A DNA stretch of 64,000 bases from Primula veris (taxonomy: Eukaryota; Streptophyta; Magnoliopsida; Ericales; Primulaceae). The notes below the pieces were generated by a model. It did no database searches and was not told where the DNA came from. It saw only the letters and a list, made by a program, of their open reading frames with translations. Of this stretch, positions 10,745 through 21,125 are shown piece after piece. The stretch lies in assembly GCA_963682055.1 (NCBI GenBank), contig OY821743.1:15969566-16033565 (forward strand), in the 5' to 3' direction. Position 1 is the first letter of the stretch. Every line of letters begins with the position of its first letter. A program made the translations under genes and the position numbers.

Positions 10745-10997
10745 CACGGAAACCAACAATCTTAACCGATAATCTGTTGTTTCTTTCGTGTATTGATTAA
10801 TACAATTATTTATTTTTTATAAGGAATAATGCTTTCTTGTTTTCAATTCTAAATTATATTAGAAATTGAATTACAAAGAATAAATTCCAAACAGTTTTTT
10901 TTTTAATTTTATTTTCTTGTTGATACCAACCGTATTGGTATTCAATAAGAATTGTTTTAATCCTTTTAATATCAACCGTATTGATATTCAAAAGGAT
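10745..10997 (+). other. Three stem-loops at the copia LTR end and leader
   Basis: Stem-loops lie at 10745-10790 (across the LTR end), 10914-10951 and 10960-10997. The last two share the loop CCGTA, with stems ATACCAA/TTGGTAT and ATATCAA/TTGATAT. The C-to-T and G-to-A changes between them preserve pairing. The third has about 16 paired bases. They sit in the untranslated leader before gag, where retroelement packaging or dimerisation signals are found; that role is inferred. Confidence 0.5.
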
Positions 10998-11113
10998 AAA
11001 GAGTTTATTTCATTTTGTTTGATAATTCTTTTACAAACCCAAATATCAGTTTTTGTGTTTGTTTATAGAATTTATTGTACGCGTATCTCATATGTCTTGT
11101 CTTGTCGTTTCAG

Positions 11114-12163
11114 ATGACAAACACGTCGCCTATTGAGTTGCCTATCGGAAGTGAGCATGACCCAGTGGTTGGTGGAGATGTCCATAACACTGGGGGCGAT
11201 GCGATTGTGGGGGCTAATGCCGATGACGCAGTTGCAGCGGCTGAGGCCGCCGCGTCTGCGGCTATGGCGGATGCTACGGCCAAAGCTGAGGCTGCGGCCG
11301 AAGCAGCGGCCACGGCCAAGGCTGCAGCTAAGGCTGCGGCCAAGGGCAAGGCACCGATGTATTCGGCAGTGCCTACTTTGCCGACTTCTCATCTGGAGAA
11401 ACCGGAAAAATTCAGGGGTGACAACTTCAAACGTTGGCAGCAAAAGATGCTGTTTTATCTCACCACTCTGAATTTGACCAGGTTTCTTAAGGAGACTGCT
11501 CCCGTCCTAAGCGAGGACGATCTGGACGAGCAGTCGTTCTCTGCGGTTGAGGCATGGAGACATGCCGACTACCTATGCAAGAACTATATCCTGTGTGCTC
11601 TAGATGACACGCTGTTTAGTGTTTTCGAGCCCAAAGCTACTGCAAAGGAGCTGTGGGAGACTCTCGAAAATAAGTACAAGGTGAATAACGCTGGCACAAA
11701 GAGATTTGTTGTCACAGACTTTCACGAGTACCGTATGACTGACAGTAGGGGTGTCATGGAGCAAGTTGAGGAGCTCCAACTGATTTATCACCGCCTTGAG
11801 GCTGAGGGGCTAGTTATTAATGAGCCTTTCCAGGTGGCACTCATGATTGAGAAATTGCCGCCGTCTTGGAAAGACTTTCAAAACTACCTGAAGCACAAGC
11901 GGAAGGAAATGAGGTTGGAGGGGCTCATTGAGAAGCTCAATATCGAGGTGAGCAACCGTCGCTCCGTGAGGAGAGTCGGTGGTGCTGTCATCCCGATGGC
12001 AAAGGCCAATGTGGTCGAAAGCTCCAACGTCAAACGGAAACGTTTTGACACCAGAGGCAGTGCTGTTGTCGCAAAGAAATTTGCGGGAATCTGCTTTGTG
12101 TGTAACAGGACCGGCCATCGTGCCGCGGACTGTTATGACAATAAAGGCGCTGCTAAGCCTAAG
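11114..12163 (+). CDS. Copia gag, open up to the poly-C run
   Basis: The start ATG at 11114 follows a pyrimidine stretch ending CAG. The product begins with an acidic N-terminus, then an alanine-rich, coiled-coil-like stretch of about 45 residues. Next is the copia-type gag region ([12 protein letters not shown], then the UBN2-like part through [10 protein letters not shown]) and a CCHC zinc knuckle, [14 protein letters not shown], at about residues 328-341. It would form the particle core and bind RNA. Translation enters a 40-base poly-C run at 12164 and leaves it out of frame with protease, so this copy does not give an uninterrupted gag-pol. The gag part itself has no stop. Confidence 0.8.

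Positions 12164-12203
<40 letters not shown>
12164..12203 (+). repeat. 40-base poly-C run in copia gag
   Basis: An uninterrupted C run just after the zinc knuckle. Gag upstream and protease downstream are in different frames across it. It is the second such run within 3.3 kb, in an unrelated element. Confidence 0.9.
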
Positions 12204-12204
<1 letters not shown>

Positions 12205-12780
12205 AGGAACTTTAAGGGCAAGGGAAAGAGGAAAGCTCCAACTCAGGCGCATCTGGCCGAGGGAGGACGAGATGACGACCACTTTACTGCTGTGGTCTCT
12301 GAGGTCAATCTCGTGGGGAGCAACCCCAAAGAGTGGTGGCTGGATACCGGCGCCACAAGCCACATCTGCTCAACAAGGTGGATGTTTAAGACCTACGAAG
12401 CGGTAGAGGGAGAAAGCTGCTTCATGGGAAATTCTGCTACTTCCAAGGTGGAAGGAAAAGGAATGGTCGTGATGAAGATGACCTCGGGAAAAGATCTGAG
12501 GTTGACAAATGTGCTTCATGTTCCAGATATCCGCAAGAATCTGGTATCTGGTTCGGTGATGGTGAAGAACGGGTTCAAGCTAGTTTTAGAATCCGATAAA
12601 ATTGTAATCACCAAAAATGGTGTCTATGTAGGCCGTGGCTATATGACCAACGGCATGTTTAAGTTGAACGTAGGGACACCTGCTCCCAATAAAGGTGCTA
12701 AAGATGAGGCTAGCACAAGTACTGTAATGACTGTTGCCCAAGAGGCCAATAAAAATTCTGAGTTTAATTATTTATTTTGA
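12204..12780 (+). pseudogene. Copia protease region
   Basis: The frame after the poly-C run reads through a basic linker to a copia aspartic protease with the active site DTGATSH (about 12342-12362) and the motifs [17 protein letters not shown] and [12 protein letters not shown]. It would cleave the gag-pol polyprotein. The frame ends in TGA at 12778, whereas integrase continues in another frame from about 12740, so a small indel lies near 12740-12780. The active site itself is intact. Confidence 0.75.
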
Positions 12781-13295
12781 GTCATTTCATTTGTGGCATG
12801 GTAGATTAGGTCACGTGAATTATAATTCTTTAAAGAAATTAATTTCACTAAAACTAATACCAAATTTCGTTTTTGATAAGCAACACAAATGTGAGATTTG
12901 TGTAGAAGCAAAGTTAACGAAATCATCGTTTCAACATGTTGAACGAGAAAGTGAACCTCTCGGTCTAATACACACGGATGTATGCGACTTAAAGTTTATA
13001 CAAACAAAAAGGAGGGAAAAAGTACTTTATCACCTTTATAGATGATTGTACTAGATACTGCTACGTTTACTTAATGAGAAGTAAAGACGAAGCAGTAGAG
13101 AAATTCGCTCTATATAAGACCGAAGTGGAAAATCAACTCAATAGGAAGATTAAAACATTGAGAAGTGATAGAGGTGGTGAATATGAATCACCGTTTAAAC
13201 AGATATGCGCTGAAAGCGGCATTATACATCAAACCACAGCCCCATACACTCCCGAGCAAAATGGGGTTGCTGAGCGTAAAAATAGAACGCTATAG
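12740..13295 (+). pseudogene. Copia integrase, frameshifted and stopped
   Basis: The HHCC zinc finger is visible (HLWHGRLGH ... CEICVEAK), followed by the catalytic core: D in IHTDVCDL, D in LRSDRGGEY and E in TPEQNGVAERKNRT. A frame change occurs at about 13005-13020 in an A/G-rich run, and TAG at 13293-13295 stops the frame directly after KNRTL. Integrase inserts the cDNA into the genome. All acidic residues are present, but the chain cannot be made in one piece from this copy. Confidence 0.8.
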
Positions 13296-13298
13296 GAA

Positions 13299-15383
13299 AT
13301 GATGAATGTTATGCTAATCAGTTCTGGGTTACCCCAGAACATGTGGGGGGAAGCGATACTTTCCGCTAACTATGTTTTAAACAAGTTACCACATAAGAAG
13401 CGAGAAAAGACTCCATATGAATTATGGAAAGGTCATCAACCCAGTTATAAGAACCTGCGGGTTTGGGGTTGTCTCGCAAAGGTCCTAGTTCCCACTCCTA
13501 AGAGGATGAGAATTGGTCCTAAGACGGTGGATTGTGTGTTCATCGGATATGCACAGAATAGTAGTGCATATCGGTTTCTCGTGCACAAGTCGGACAATCC
13601 CGATGTGCACGTAGATACGTATATGGAAAGCCGAGAGGCCTCTTTCTTTGAAGATATCTTTCCCCGGAAATTACCTACATCTGTACCAACTGAAGAGTTG
13701 AACAGTGAAGGAAATGTGGGGGCAAGTGAACCGACAGAGGAAGAGGAAGAGGAAGAGCCTCGGCGCAGCAAAAGGGCAAGGAAGGAAACTTCCTTTGGAC
13801 CTGATTTCCTAACCTTCATGGTTGAAGGCGAACCGGCGACATATAAACAAGCTATGTCAACACCGGATTCCCAATATTGGGAAGAAGCTATTCAAAATGA
13901 AATTGAATCAATCATGCAAAACCACACTTGGGAACTAGTGGATCTTCCGAAAGGAAGCAAGCCCCTAGGTCACAAGTGGATCTTCAAGAGGAAGTTAAAG
14001 GTTGACGGCACGATTGAGAAATACAAGGCGAGACTTGTAGTAAAAGGCTTCAGGCAAACGGAAGGTGTCGATTATTTTGACACATATGCCCCTGTCTCCA
14101 GGAAAACGTCTATCCGAATCGTCATTGCTCTCGCAGCTTTGTTTGATATGGAAATACATCAAATGGATATAAAGACGGCGTTTCTAAATGGAGAACTGGA
14201 AGAAGAGATTTACATGGAACAACCGGAAGGGTTTGTAGTTCCTGGTAAAGAGCACCAAGTGTGCAAACTTGTAAAGTCTCTATATGGACTCAAACAAGCG
14301 CCAAAGCAATGGCACGAGAAGTTTGATAGAATTATGCTATCAAACGGTTTTTACATTAATGAGTGTGATAAATGTGTCTACTCTAAAGGAAGTGGAAGAG
14401 ACTGTGTTGTAGTCTGTCTCTATGTGGATGACATGATCATAATTGGGAGTAATGATAGAATCAGCTCCACAAAGAAAATGTTATCACAACACTTCGATAT
14501 GAAGGACCTGGGTATAGCTGATGTAATACTTGGTATGAAGATTACCAAAACATCAGAAGGGTATGCCTTGTCCCAAGGTCACTATGTTAAACAAGTTTTA
14601 GACAAGTTTGACAAGGACAGTAAAGCTATGTCAAGAACCCCAATTGAGTTCAACTGTAACCTGAAAAAGAATTTCGGTAAAAGTGTGAATCAATTGGAGT
14701 TCTCTCGAGTCATAGGCAGTCTCATGTATATAATGAATTACACTAGACCAGACATAGCAAACTCAGTGAGTAGACTGAGCAGGTACACCAGTAATCCAAA
14801 TGAGGAACACTGGAAGGCCATAATGAAACTTCTCAGGTATATGAGGTTTTCAGCCGATTACGGGCTGCACTATACCAGATATCCAGCGGTACTGGAAGGG
14901 TATTCAGATGCCAACTGGATATCAGACTCCAATAGCACAAGATCCACGAGTGGATATGTGTTTATAATGGGAGGAGCTGCTGTGTCTTGGAGATCCTCCA
15001 AACAAACATGTATTGCAAGGTCAACTATGGAATCAGAATTCATAGCGTTGGACTTAGCAACCGAAGAGGCAGACTGGCTGAGAAGTCTATTGGAAGGAAT
15101 TCCAATGTGGCCGAAACCTGTTCCCGCAATAAGCGTGCATTGTGATAGTCAATCAGCTATTGCGCGGGCTCAGGATCATATGTATAATGGAAAGTCTCGA
15201 CATATACGTCGGAGACATAAATCCGTAAGGGAATTGTTATCCAATGGTGTGGTATCCTTAGATTTTGTAAGATCAAAGAAAAACATAGCGGATCCATTAA
15301 CTAAAGGCTTGACTCAAGTGGGAGTCGAGACGTCATCGAACGGAATGGGATTAAAGCCCATTAAATTGGTTGCCCCCCCATAG
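13299..15383 (+). CDS. Copia reverse transcriptase and RNase H, open
   Basis: A 694-codon frame continues in phase from the last integrase frame after TAG 13293. It holds the integrase C-terminal part (VWGCLAKV), an acidic linker ([14 protein letters not shown]), reverse transcriptase with [15 protein letters not shown] and the active site YVDDMII (about residue 379), and RNase H with [18 protein letters not shown] and [10 protein letters not shown]. It ends at TAG 15381. It copies element RNA to cDNA. There is no internal stop, but no start or fusion that would let it be made in the normal polyprotein. Confidence 0.85.
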   Translation: MMNVMLISSGLPQNMWGEAILSANYVLNKLPHKKREKTPYELWKGHQPSYKNLRVWGCLAKVLVPTPKRMRIGPKTVDCVFIGYAQNSSAYRFLVHKSDNPDVHVDTYMESREASFFEDIFPRKLPTSVPTEELNSEGNVGASEPTEEEEEEEPRRSKRARKETSFGPDFLTFMVEGEPATYKQAMSTPDSQYWEEAIQNEIESIMQNHTWELVDLPKGSKPLGHKWIFKRKLKVDGTIEKYKARLVVKGFRQTEGVDYFDTYAPVSRKTSIRIVIALAALFDMEIHQMDIKTAFLNGELEEEIYMEQPEGFVVPGKEHQVCKLVKSLYGLKQAPKQWHEKFDRIMLSNGFYINECDKCVYSKGSGRDCVVVCLYVDDMIIIGSNDRISSTKKMLSQHFDMKDLGIADVILGMKITKTSEGYALSQGHYVKQVLDKFDKDSKAMSRTPIEFNCNLKKNFGKSVNQLEFSRVIGSLMYIMNYTRPDIANSVSRLSRYTSNPNEEHWKAIMKLLRYMRFSADYGLHYTRYPAVLEGYSDANWISDSNSTRSTSGYVFIMGGAAVSWRSSKQTCIARSTMESEFIALDLATEEADWLRSLLEGIPMWPKPVPAISVHCDSQSAIARAQDHMYNGKSRHIRRRHKSVRELLSNGVVSLDFVRSKKNIADPLTKGLTQVGVETSSNGMGLKPIKLVAPP

Positions 15384-15940
15384 GCAACCCAACCTAAACG
15401 GAATCTTTCCTGATAGGTTCAAAGGGAAACTGAACTGTGGGGGCAACTGAACAAAGCACTCGGGAACCTGGAGTTCCCAGCCCATCTCCGCGATGACAGA
15501 GTGATAGACCTGTACCATTGTAAGGGTGAGCTTGAGGCTCTTAATGATCCAAGTAACTCGACGGTCGAGTAAAGTGAGTCAGGACACTTTCAACTTGGAA
15601 CACCTATAACTAGTGTGTAAGGCCGGTACCATATGATGAGCTTGGGCTAATTCACTAGAGCACTGAGTTGAAGTTGCCAAGGCAGTCCAGGCCAAATATG
15701 GACAACAACTAAAGGGCCTAGTACGTGGGTAGAGAGGGCACTGTGCGGGTGCCATTCTGGGATACACAAAGCTTGATGGTTCAAAGCTTTACAGCTACCT
15801 AATAGCAGTATTCTGGGTGGTACTCCGCTACGGCAGGTTCAAGGCGCGCGCTACCTGACCTTAGGCAGTGAACTTTTGCGGTTCTCTTGATTTGTATTTA
15901 GGACATGGGCTTTCGAGCCAATTGCATTCATGTGGGGGAT
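15384..15940 (+). other. Copia 3' untranslated region and polypurine tract
   Basis: A 557-bp non-coding stretch between pol and the 3' LTR. The polypurine tract GTGGGGGA lies at 15932-15939, directly before the LTR start, as needed to prime plus-strand DNA. Confidence 0.7.
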
Positions 15941-17323
15941 TGTTGGAAAAATAGGAAAACATGTAGTTTAAACATGTTTTTCCAAAGTGGTCAGGGACCA
16001 ACTTTGAGTCAATTTTTAATGCGACTCCTCAGTTTTTCTGAGGCCATACTCTATGCGTTTGAGTAGCTCGTGCGACGAGCTTCGCAACGGTATATCCCAT
16101 GACCTATTCGGAGGAATGGTATGAATGATAATTGGACTCGAATGTTGGTACTTGAAAGAGGGAAAAACCGAAATCTGGAAAGTGGAGTAGAGAGTGGGAA
16201 TAAACCATGAGGGTTATCCCACATTGGAAAAACAAGGTTGTTTTTTACTCTATATATACAAGTCCATCCCATGTAGTTGGTAAACTAATAAAGTCTGCAT
16301 ACTCATGAGTGGGTTAGTGTGTACCACACACGCGCGCGCTCGCTCGGGTCTCGGGCCTCGGGCCTTGGGTCACGGGACGCGGGCCGCAGGCCGCGGGATG
16401 CGGGATGTGGGATTTGGGGAATGTCTCGGGTCTTGGGTCTTGGGTCTTGGGTCTTGGGTCTTGGGTCTTGTACTAAATCTGAAAAGGGACTTTTGCATAT
16501 TTGCAAGAGCAGTCACTAGAGTTCCAGAAGGTTTGAAACTCCAGCAGTAATTGGAGGCGGATTCTGGGGATGTAACTCCCAGAAGTAAATGACCACATTT
16601 AATTCTGCGGTTTCAGAATCCTCTATAAAGAGGCAGCCATCCCCTCACATTCTAACACACATGAAATCAGTATCTTCTCTCTAACAATTCAAAGCTGCAT
16701 ATATTTTTTATTCATAGCACTTAGAAACCAGAGAGAACCACCCACTAAAAGCTCGACTTAGACTCGTCGCCAGTTTCCGGCGAGTCTTCCGAGAGACGTT
16801 GTACCTTGGGATCGAAGCGCCAACGCAACCAGAAACCTTAAGGTGGTTGGGCGAATATCGGTTAAGGGCATACTGTTAACAGTAGCCTCGTCTGTTTAAT
16901 TTTACATTCTGTCCGTTTTATTTTTTCGCATTTAAATTCAGTTTTTACATTCTGTCCTTTCAATTCAGTATTTTAATTCAGTATTTAAATATTCTGTCCT
17001 TAGCTGTAGCTTTTATATTCTGTATTTACTTTTCTGTAATTAGTTTAAAGTACTGTTTCTATTATGTAATTTCATTTCTGTATTTTAATTCTGTAATTAG
17101 ATTAGTTTCTATTCAGTCCTGTAATTTAAATTCATAACAGAACAGTCCGGCTGTTAAGTCTATACTTTCCAGTCCGGCAGTTTCTTTTAATTGCAAATCA
17201 GTACATCAGATTATTAATTAATAATAATCTGATTACGTTTGTTTCTATTTACAATTCAGTACCTACATGTTGTAATCAGTTTATTTTATTTCATTTGGAA
17301 ATTAATAAAGATTACACTGGTTT

Positions 17324-18724
17324 TGTCACGCCCCAAATTTACAGAAACCGGGAACGCAATTAAAATAAAAAAAAATGTAAAGGAAAATACTGAAAAGAAC
17401 AAACTACCGGAAAAAAAAACGCTGCTTAGGCATGTATTACACAAAATAGTACAATACCAGTACGTTTGCTACATAAATATACATAATATACATCATCTAA
17501 AATACACTACAACAAACTAACTCGGCCTCGAGTACCTATACTATGCCTACAACCCAAAATACACCAACCCAGAACACTAACTTCTCGCCTACGACCATGA
17601 TCTCAAACTGCTCGGGAAAAACCTGTACATCCGACTCTCCACATATAAAGCAAATACAACAAAAAAAAAAAAAAAACGAAAAACCACAAAGTAAAGGGTG
17701 AGTCAACTAAACTCGCTACATAAATGTCTACGGTAAAAAAAAATACAAAGTACGAATTTTAATATTTATTCTTTCATATAAAATGTTCATGTTATTGCTT
17801 CTCCACACCCACAACTCTACTGAATATCAACTACTTACGCCAAGTGGCGTGACTCAACCCACGACTCAAAAGTGTATAAAATCGGAATCACATAGGGTGT
17901 CGGATCACTCCTCAGATCCACGTAAGATGCCGGATCACTACTCAGATCAACGTATGGAATCAACTACTCATGATATCCATACGTCGGCAATAAACGTAAG
18001 GAACCAACTACTCATGATATCCATACGCTCGGTTACTGCTCCCGGATACTAAGTTGGCACATGATTCCTAAACAAAATGTAAAAGACCGACACAACAACT
18101 GACGACTGACAACAGCTACCTCTACCTCCAACCACACTTCAGAATTCTCACTACATCACTTCAGTTCATTCTTTTAACGTTAAATTGGTTCGATAATTAA
18201 ATAAGCTTAAAAAAAAAACCATAATAATCTGACATAAATATAAAAACTACAAACAAAAATATAACCCGTCTTTTCCGTTGCAAAGCTAACGCATAGGGGA
18301 GTAATTTGAGGTATATATCCATTGGTTTTTGTCCCCTTTTCAGTTCTGTTCCGAGCCTTTTAAAGGCTGAAGTTCGCTTTTTAGTAACAAATTTGGATCG
18401 TTTTCTTGTAGCTTGGTCATCGCAGGTCTAAGCTGAATTTTGAGACTAAACTCGGTTGCGTTTCATCTCTTTTCGTGCTTGTTCGCCTCGGTCTACTGTA
18501 GCCTTTCTTAGCGTCAATCGAGGTACCGTTTCGGTACTAAAAAGGGTGTTACCAAGCCGTTATATACGTGCTTACGCTTATTGTATTTTCTATATTATGT
18601 AAAAGTTCTTATTTTGCAGTAAGTCAGCGTTTTTTTTCCGGTAGTTTGTTCTTTTCAGTATTTTCCTTTACATTTTTTTTTATTTTAATTGCGTTCCCGG
18701 TTTCTGTAAATTTGGGGCGTGACA
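17324..18724. mobile_element. Unclassified foldback element with TGTCACGCC ends
   Basis: 1401 bp with inverted terminal repeats of about 100 bp (17324-17424 and 18625-18724) that differ only by small changes at the inner edge. It starts TGTCACGCCCC, ends GGGGCGTGACA, and is flanked by GGTTT (17319-17323 and 18725-18729). The copia 5' LTR gives the empty site with a single GGTTT, so the ends are exact. A 5-bp duplication and TG..CA ends suit retroviral-type integration, but inverted rather than direct terminal repeats do not. No transposase is encoded. Confidence 0.75.
17884..18035 (+). repeat. Short direct repeats inside the foldback element
   Basis: CGGATCACTCCTCAGATC recurs with two changes about 34 bp on, and CAACTACTCATGATATCC occurs twice about 57 bp apart, each copy followed by ATACG. 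Together they form a small internal repeat block. Confidence 0.6.
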
Positions 18725-18797
18725 GGTTTTATTTAATTATTGTTTAGTCCTTTATTTATTATTAATTGTTATTTCGTACACGGAAACCAACAGTGTT

Positions 18798-19630
18798 TTC
18801 AACGTGTAGAACCGAACTCGATCGCATGTTGGGATGATCTGGCCTATGAGTTTGCCCATCCTTTTATAAACCTAAAAGAGCGGTATGCCCAACCGGAGCA
18901 TCTATACCAAATAAAAATGCTACAAAAAGAAAGCCTCGAGAAATACGACCGACGGTTTTGGCAGAAACACGCGGATTGTGCTGACTGTTCGGACTCAATT
19001 GCTATATCTGCATTAAAACAAAATATGCCCATCCAGAGCCGAATTTGAAACGAAATAATCGCCAACTCACCTAGGACGGTCCAGCAACTCCGATCCTTTA
19101 TAAAGCAGCACGTTGATATCGAAAAAGATCACAAATCATCCCTGACACCATCCGGAACAATAAACAACATCAACTAAGATGCACCGAAGCCCCCTAGCAA
19201 AAACCGACCATTCCAATTCAACTGGGGCAGAGACAACCCCTATCCCCGAAACAATGACCGTGGTCGAGGCCCAAACAATCAGCCACATCCAATTCGTCTG
19301 AGGTCTCCTGTGAACGACCCTTGTCAAGTACTGACGACTTGGTTTACCATGCCGATATCTGAGGTGATGCTACAAGTGCAAAACAAACCCTTCTTCTACC
19401 AACCGCCCCCCATTTACAACCAACCACCACCCATCCCGTCATAATACAACCGTTTCTGCAAATACCACATCAGCCATGGACACGAGACTGACTGATGCTT
19501 CACTCTCCGAGATAAGATGGAGGAGTGGGCTGCGGGTGGGAAACTCGACAACTTCATCTGATGTACCAACAATCGCGTAAACCAAAATCGAACCGAGGAA
19601 ATCCCCTTAGATCCCCCCTTGATGATCTGC
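18798..19630 (+). pseudogene. Gypsy gag, second part, disrupted
   Basis: The Retrotrans_gag core can be read from the copia junction: RVEPNSIACWDDLAYEF, INLKERYAQPEH, SLEKYDRRFWQKHADC and AISALKQNM. A TGA stops it at 19046-19048. Decayed gag follows, with a zinc-finger-like CKYHISHGHETD, stop, C at about 19455-19500, then EEWAAGG. It continues the gag interrupted at 9246, and removing the copia element and one target duplication keeps phase across the junction. No protease follows: the sequence runs straight into LTR. Confidence 0.7.
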
Positions 19631-19691
19631 CTCGTGTGTTCTTTGACTATTAAATTAACAAGTCGAGTGTAATAAAAAATTACCCTCGCCA
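19631..19691 (+). repeat. Gypsy 3' LTR, last 61 bp only
   Basis: It shares TTGACTATTAAATTAACAAG and flanking bases with the 5' LTR end at about 8264-8324 and ends CGCCA. The rest of the 3' LTR and all of pol are missing. Confidence 0.65.
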
Positions 19692-19842
19692 TATATCAAC
19701 CTTCAGCTGCTATATTTTTACGCATTTGTACATTTGAACTAGTTTTTTTTTTTGTCTAAGTTGAATGACAAACTTGCTTAAGTTTTTATTCTGTGCTCTT
19801 AGTTTTTCTAATGTACCAGTCTGTGTACTTAGCTTACTCATG

Positions 19843-20737
19843 CCGGGTGGGTTAGCGTCGGGACCCGACCCGTAAACGATCAATTTGTATTCATACCCGA
19901 TTACTTTTTAAAGTGAAAAAAAAATCCCGATCCCGACCCGACAAAAGTCGGGACCCGAATTTTCGAGATCCCGTAGGGTCGGGATAGGTTAATCCCGAAT
20001 CTCCCGACATATTTTTTTATTTGACGACAACGTCATTTTTTATTAACAATGTTTATTTGAGAAATCTAAACAGTTTATTAATACGAAACATAATTCTAGT
20101 TTAAAAATAACATTACTAATAAATGAAAAAATAAATTAACATGTAGTAAAAAAACAGTGTGAAACTACAAATAATGGAGTAGATAAAAAAATTGATACGT
20201 TTTTTATCATATTCTATTTAGTTTTATTCACACAAGCAACAATTATCATACTAAATGAGATACATTATCATTATAATTTTTATAATCAGAAAATAATGAT
20301 CATTTATCTTTTTTGGAGTAATAATATAACTTTTTAATTTAAGTATATTTTTTATTTTAATAATTTTATATATTCAAAACTATAAATTTATATTATACTT
20401 ATGTAATTATAATTAATATATGAAACAGAAAGGATTGTAGCTCATATGGTAAAATTGTTGTATTGTATGCTAGAGGTACGATATTTGATTCTCATCACTT
20501 ATGTTTGATAAAAATTAAATTATATTTTAATGTTGTAATAAAAAAAATTATGTTATATAATTTAAAATATAAATTAATTGAAAAATCAGGTCGGGTCGGG
20601 ACGTCCGACGAAATAAAAATTGTCACCATGATCCCCATCCCGAAATTTGTCAGGTCGGGACAAAACCCGACATTTTCGGGTCGGGACTCTTCTTGAGTCG
20701 GATATGGGTCGGGATGTCGGGATTTTTTCCCAGCCCT
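19843..20737. mobile_element. hAT-type element with TCGGGTCGGGA subterminal repeats
   Basis: About 895 bp. Both ends are dense in (T)CGGGACCCGA-like repeats and the right end reads CCCAGCCCT. Possible target duplications are ACTCATG (19836-19842) and ACTCTATG (20738-20745), which differ by one base; the left end seems to have lost a few bases. The interior matches the element at 36796-37671 in opposite orientation. No transposase is present. Confidence 0.65.
20432..20497 (+). other. tRNA-like sequence inside the hAT element
   Basis: TAGCTCATATGG (20438-20449) fits the pol III A-box pattern exactly, and TTTGATTCTC about 35 bp on resembles a B-box. The relative at 37013-37079 keeps the same arrangement. 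It may be a SINE head captured by the element. Confidence 0.4.
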
Positions 20738-21125
20738 ACTCTATGATTATCAATTTAATATTTTGTAACATAATTTAGCCCAGGTAGTTAATCAGTATGT
20801 ACCCTTTCGGTTACGCTTTTCTTCAGGGTTTTTCTTCTAAAAGCTGGAACTAGGAAAGATGAAGCATTTTTCTTTTATAAATTGTAATGAACCAGAGATC
20901 TGAGAAATCTTATACAGTATATACTTAACCTATGTTACATAGCCAAAAACCAAAATGGAACGAAGATCAAATTACATTTTGTACGGTACATCACACATTC
21001 TTCTCTCGCTCACCTGGTTAATTTTCGTTCTTATAAATATGAGAAATTGCTATACGAAATGAAAAATCTGTAGTAACGGGCGTCTTATTATTGGTGCTTG
21101 AAGAACCAAAACATGAGTACCCAAT

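Larger units (their letters stand above)
9247..10758 (+). repeat. Copia 5' LTR (1512 bp)
   Basis: It contains a TATA box CTATATATA (9555-9563), a second TATAAA (9995-10000), CTCGGGT/CTTGGGT heptamer repeats (about 9650-9750), a 94-bp tandem duplication (9781-9968) and an AATAAA near the right end (about 10675). It preserves the uninterrupted target sequence of the foldback inserted in the 3' LTR. Two TATA boxes leave the R start ambiguous. Confidence 0.9.
9247..18792 (+). mobile_element. Ty1/copia retrotransposon with two LTRs
   Basis: LTRs start TGTTGG and end CCAACA, and the element is flanked by the 5-bp duplication GTGTT (9242-9246 and 18793-18797). Order inside is gag, protease, integrase, reverse transcriptase, RNase H, which defines copia. 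The coding region has frameshifts and one stop. The 3' LTR carries a later 1.4 kb insertion (17324-18724). Apart from that insertion, one 94-bp duplication and short-repeat length changes, the LTRs differ by only scattered substitutions, so the insertion is fairly young. Confidence 0.92.
15941..18792 (+). repeat. Copia 3' LTR, split by an insertion
   Basis: It matches the 5' LTR from TGTTGG to CCAACA, with 1401 bp plus a 5-bp duplication inserted at 17324. It has one copy of the 94-bp unit duplicated in the 5' LTR, and a longer CTTGGGT heptamer run (six units near 16430-16470). Confidence 0.9.
7619..19691 (+). mobile_element. Ty3/gypsy element lacking pol, interrupted by a copia element
   Basis: A 5' LTR (7619-8324), primer-binding site (8327-8344) and first half of gag precede the copia insertion. 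The second half of gag follows it at 18798 and runs to about 19630. Immediately after comes a 61-bp piece identical in layout to the 5' LTR end. Protease, reverse transcriptase, RNase H and integrase are all absent, as is most of the 3' LTR, so a single large internal deletion is the simplest explanation. No matching target duplication was found at 7618 and 19692. The gag type (CKYH...GH...C) is that of the Tat/Ogre side of plant gypsy elements. Confidence 0.75.

Noticed and set aside
11110..11443. Minus-strand alanine- or arginine-rich frames opposite copia gag
   Set aside because: Shadows of the alanine-rich gag coding stretch.
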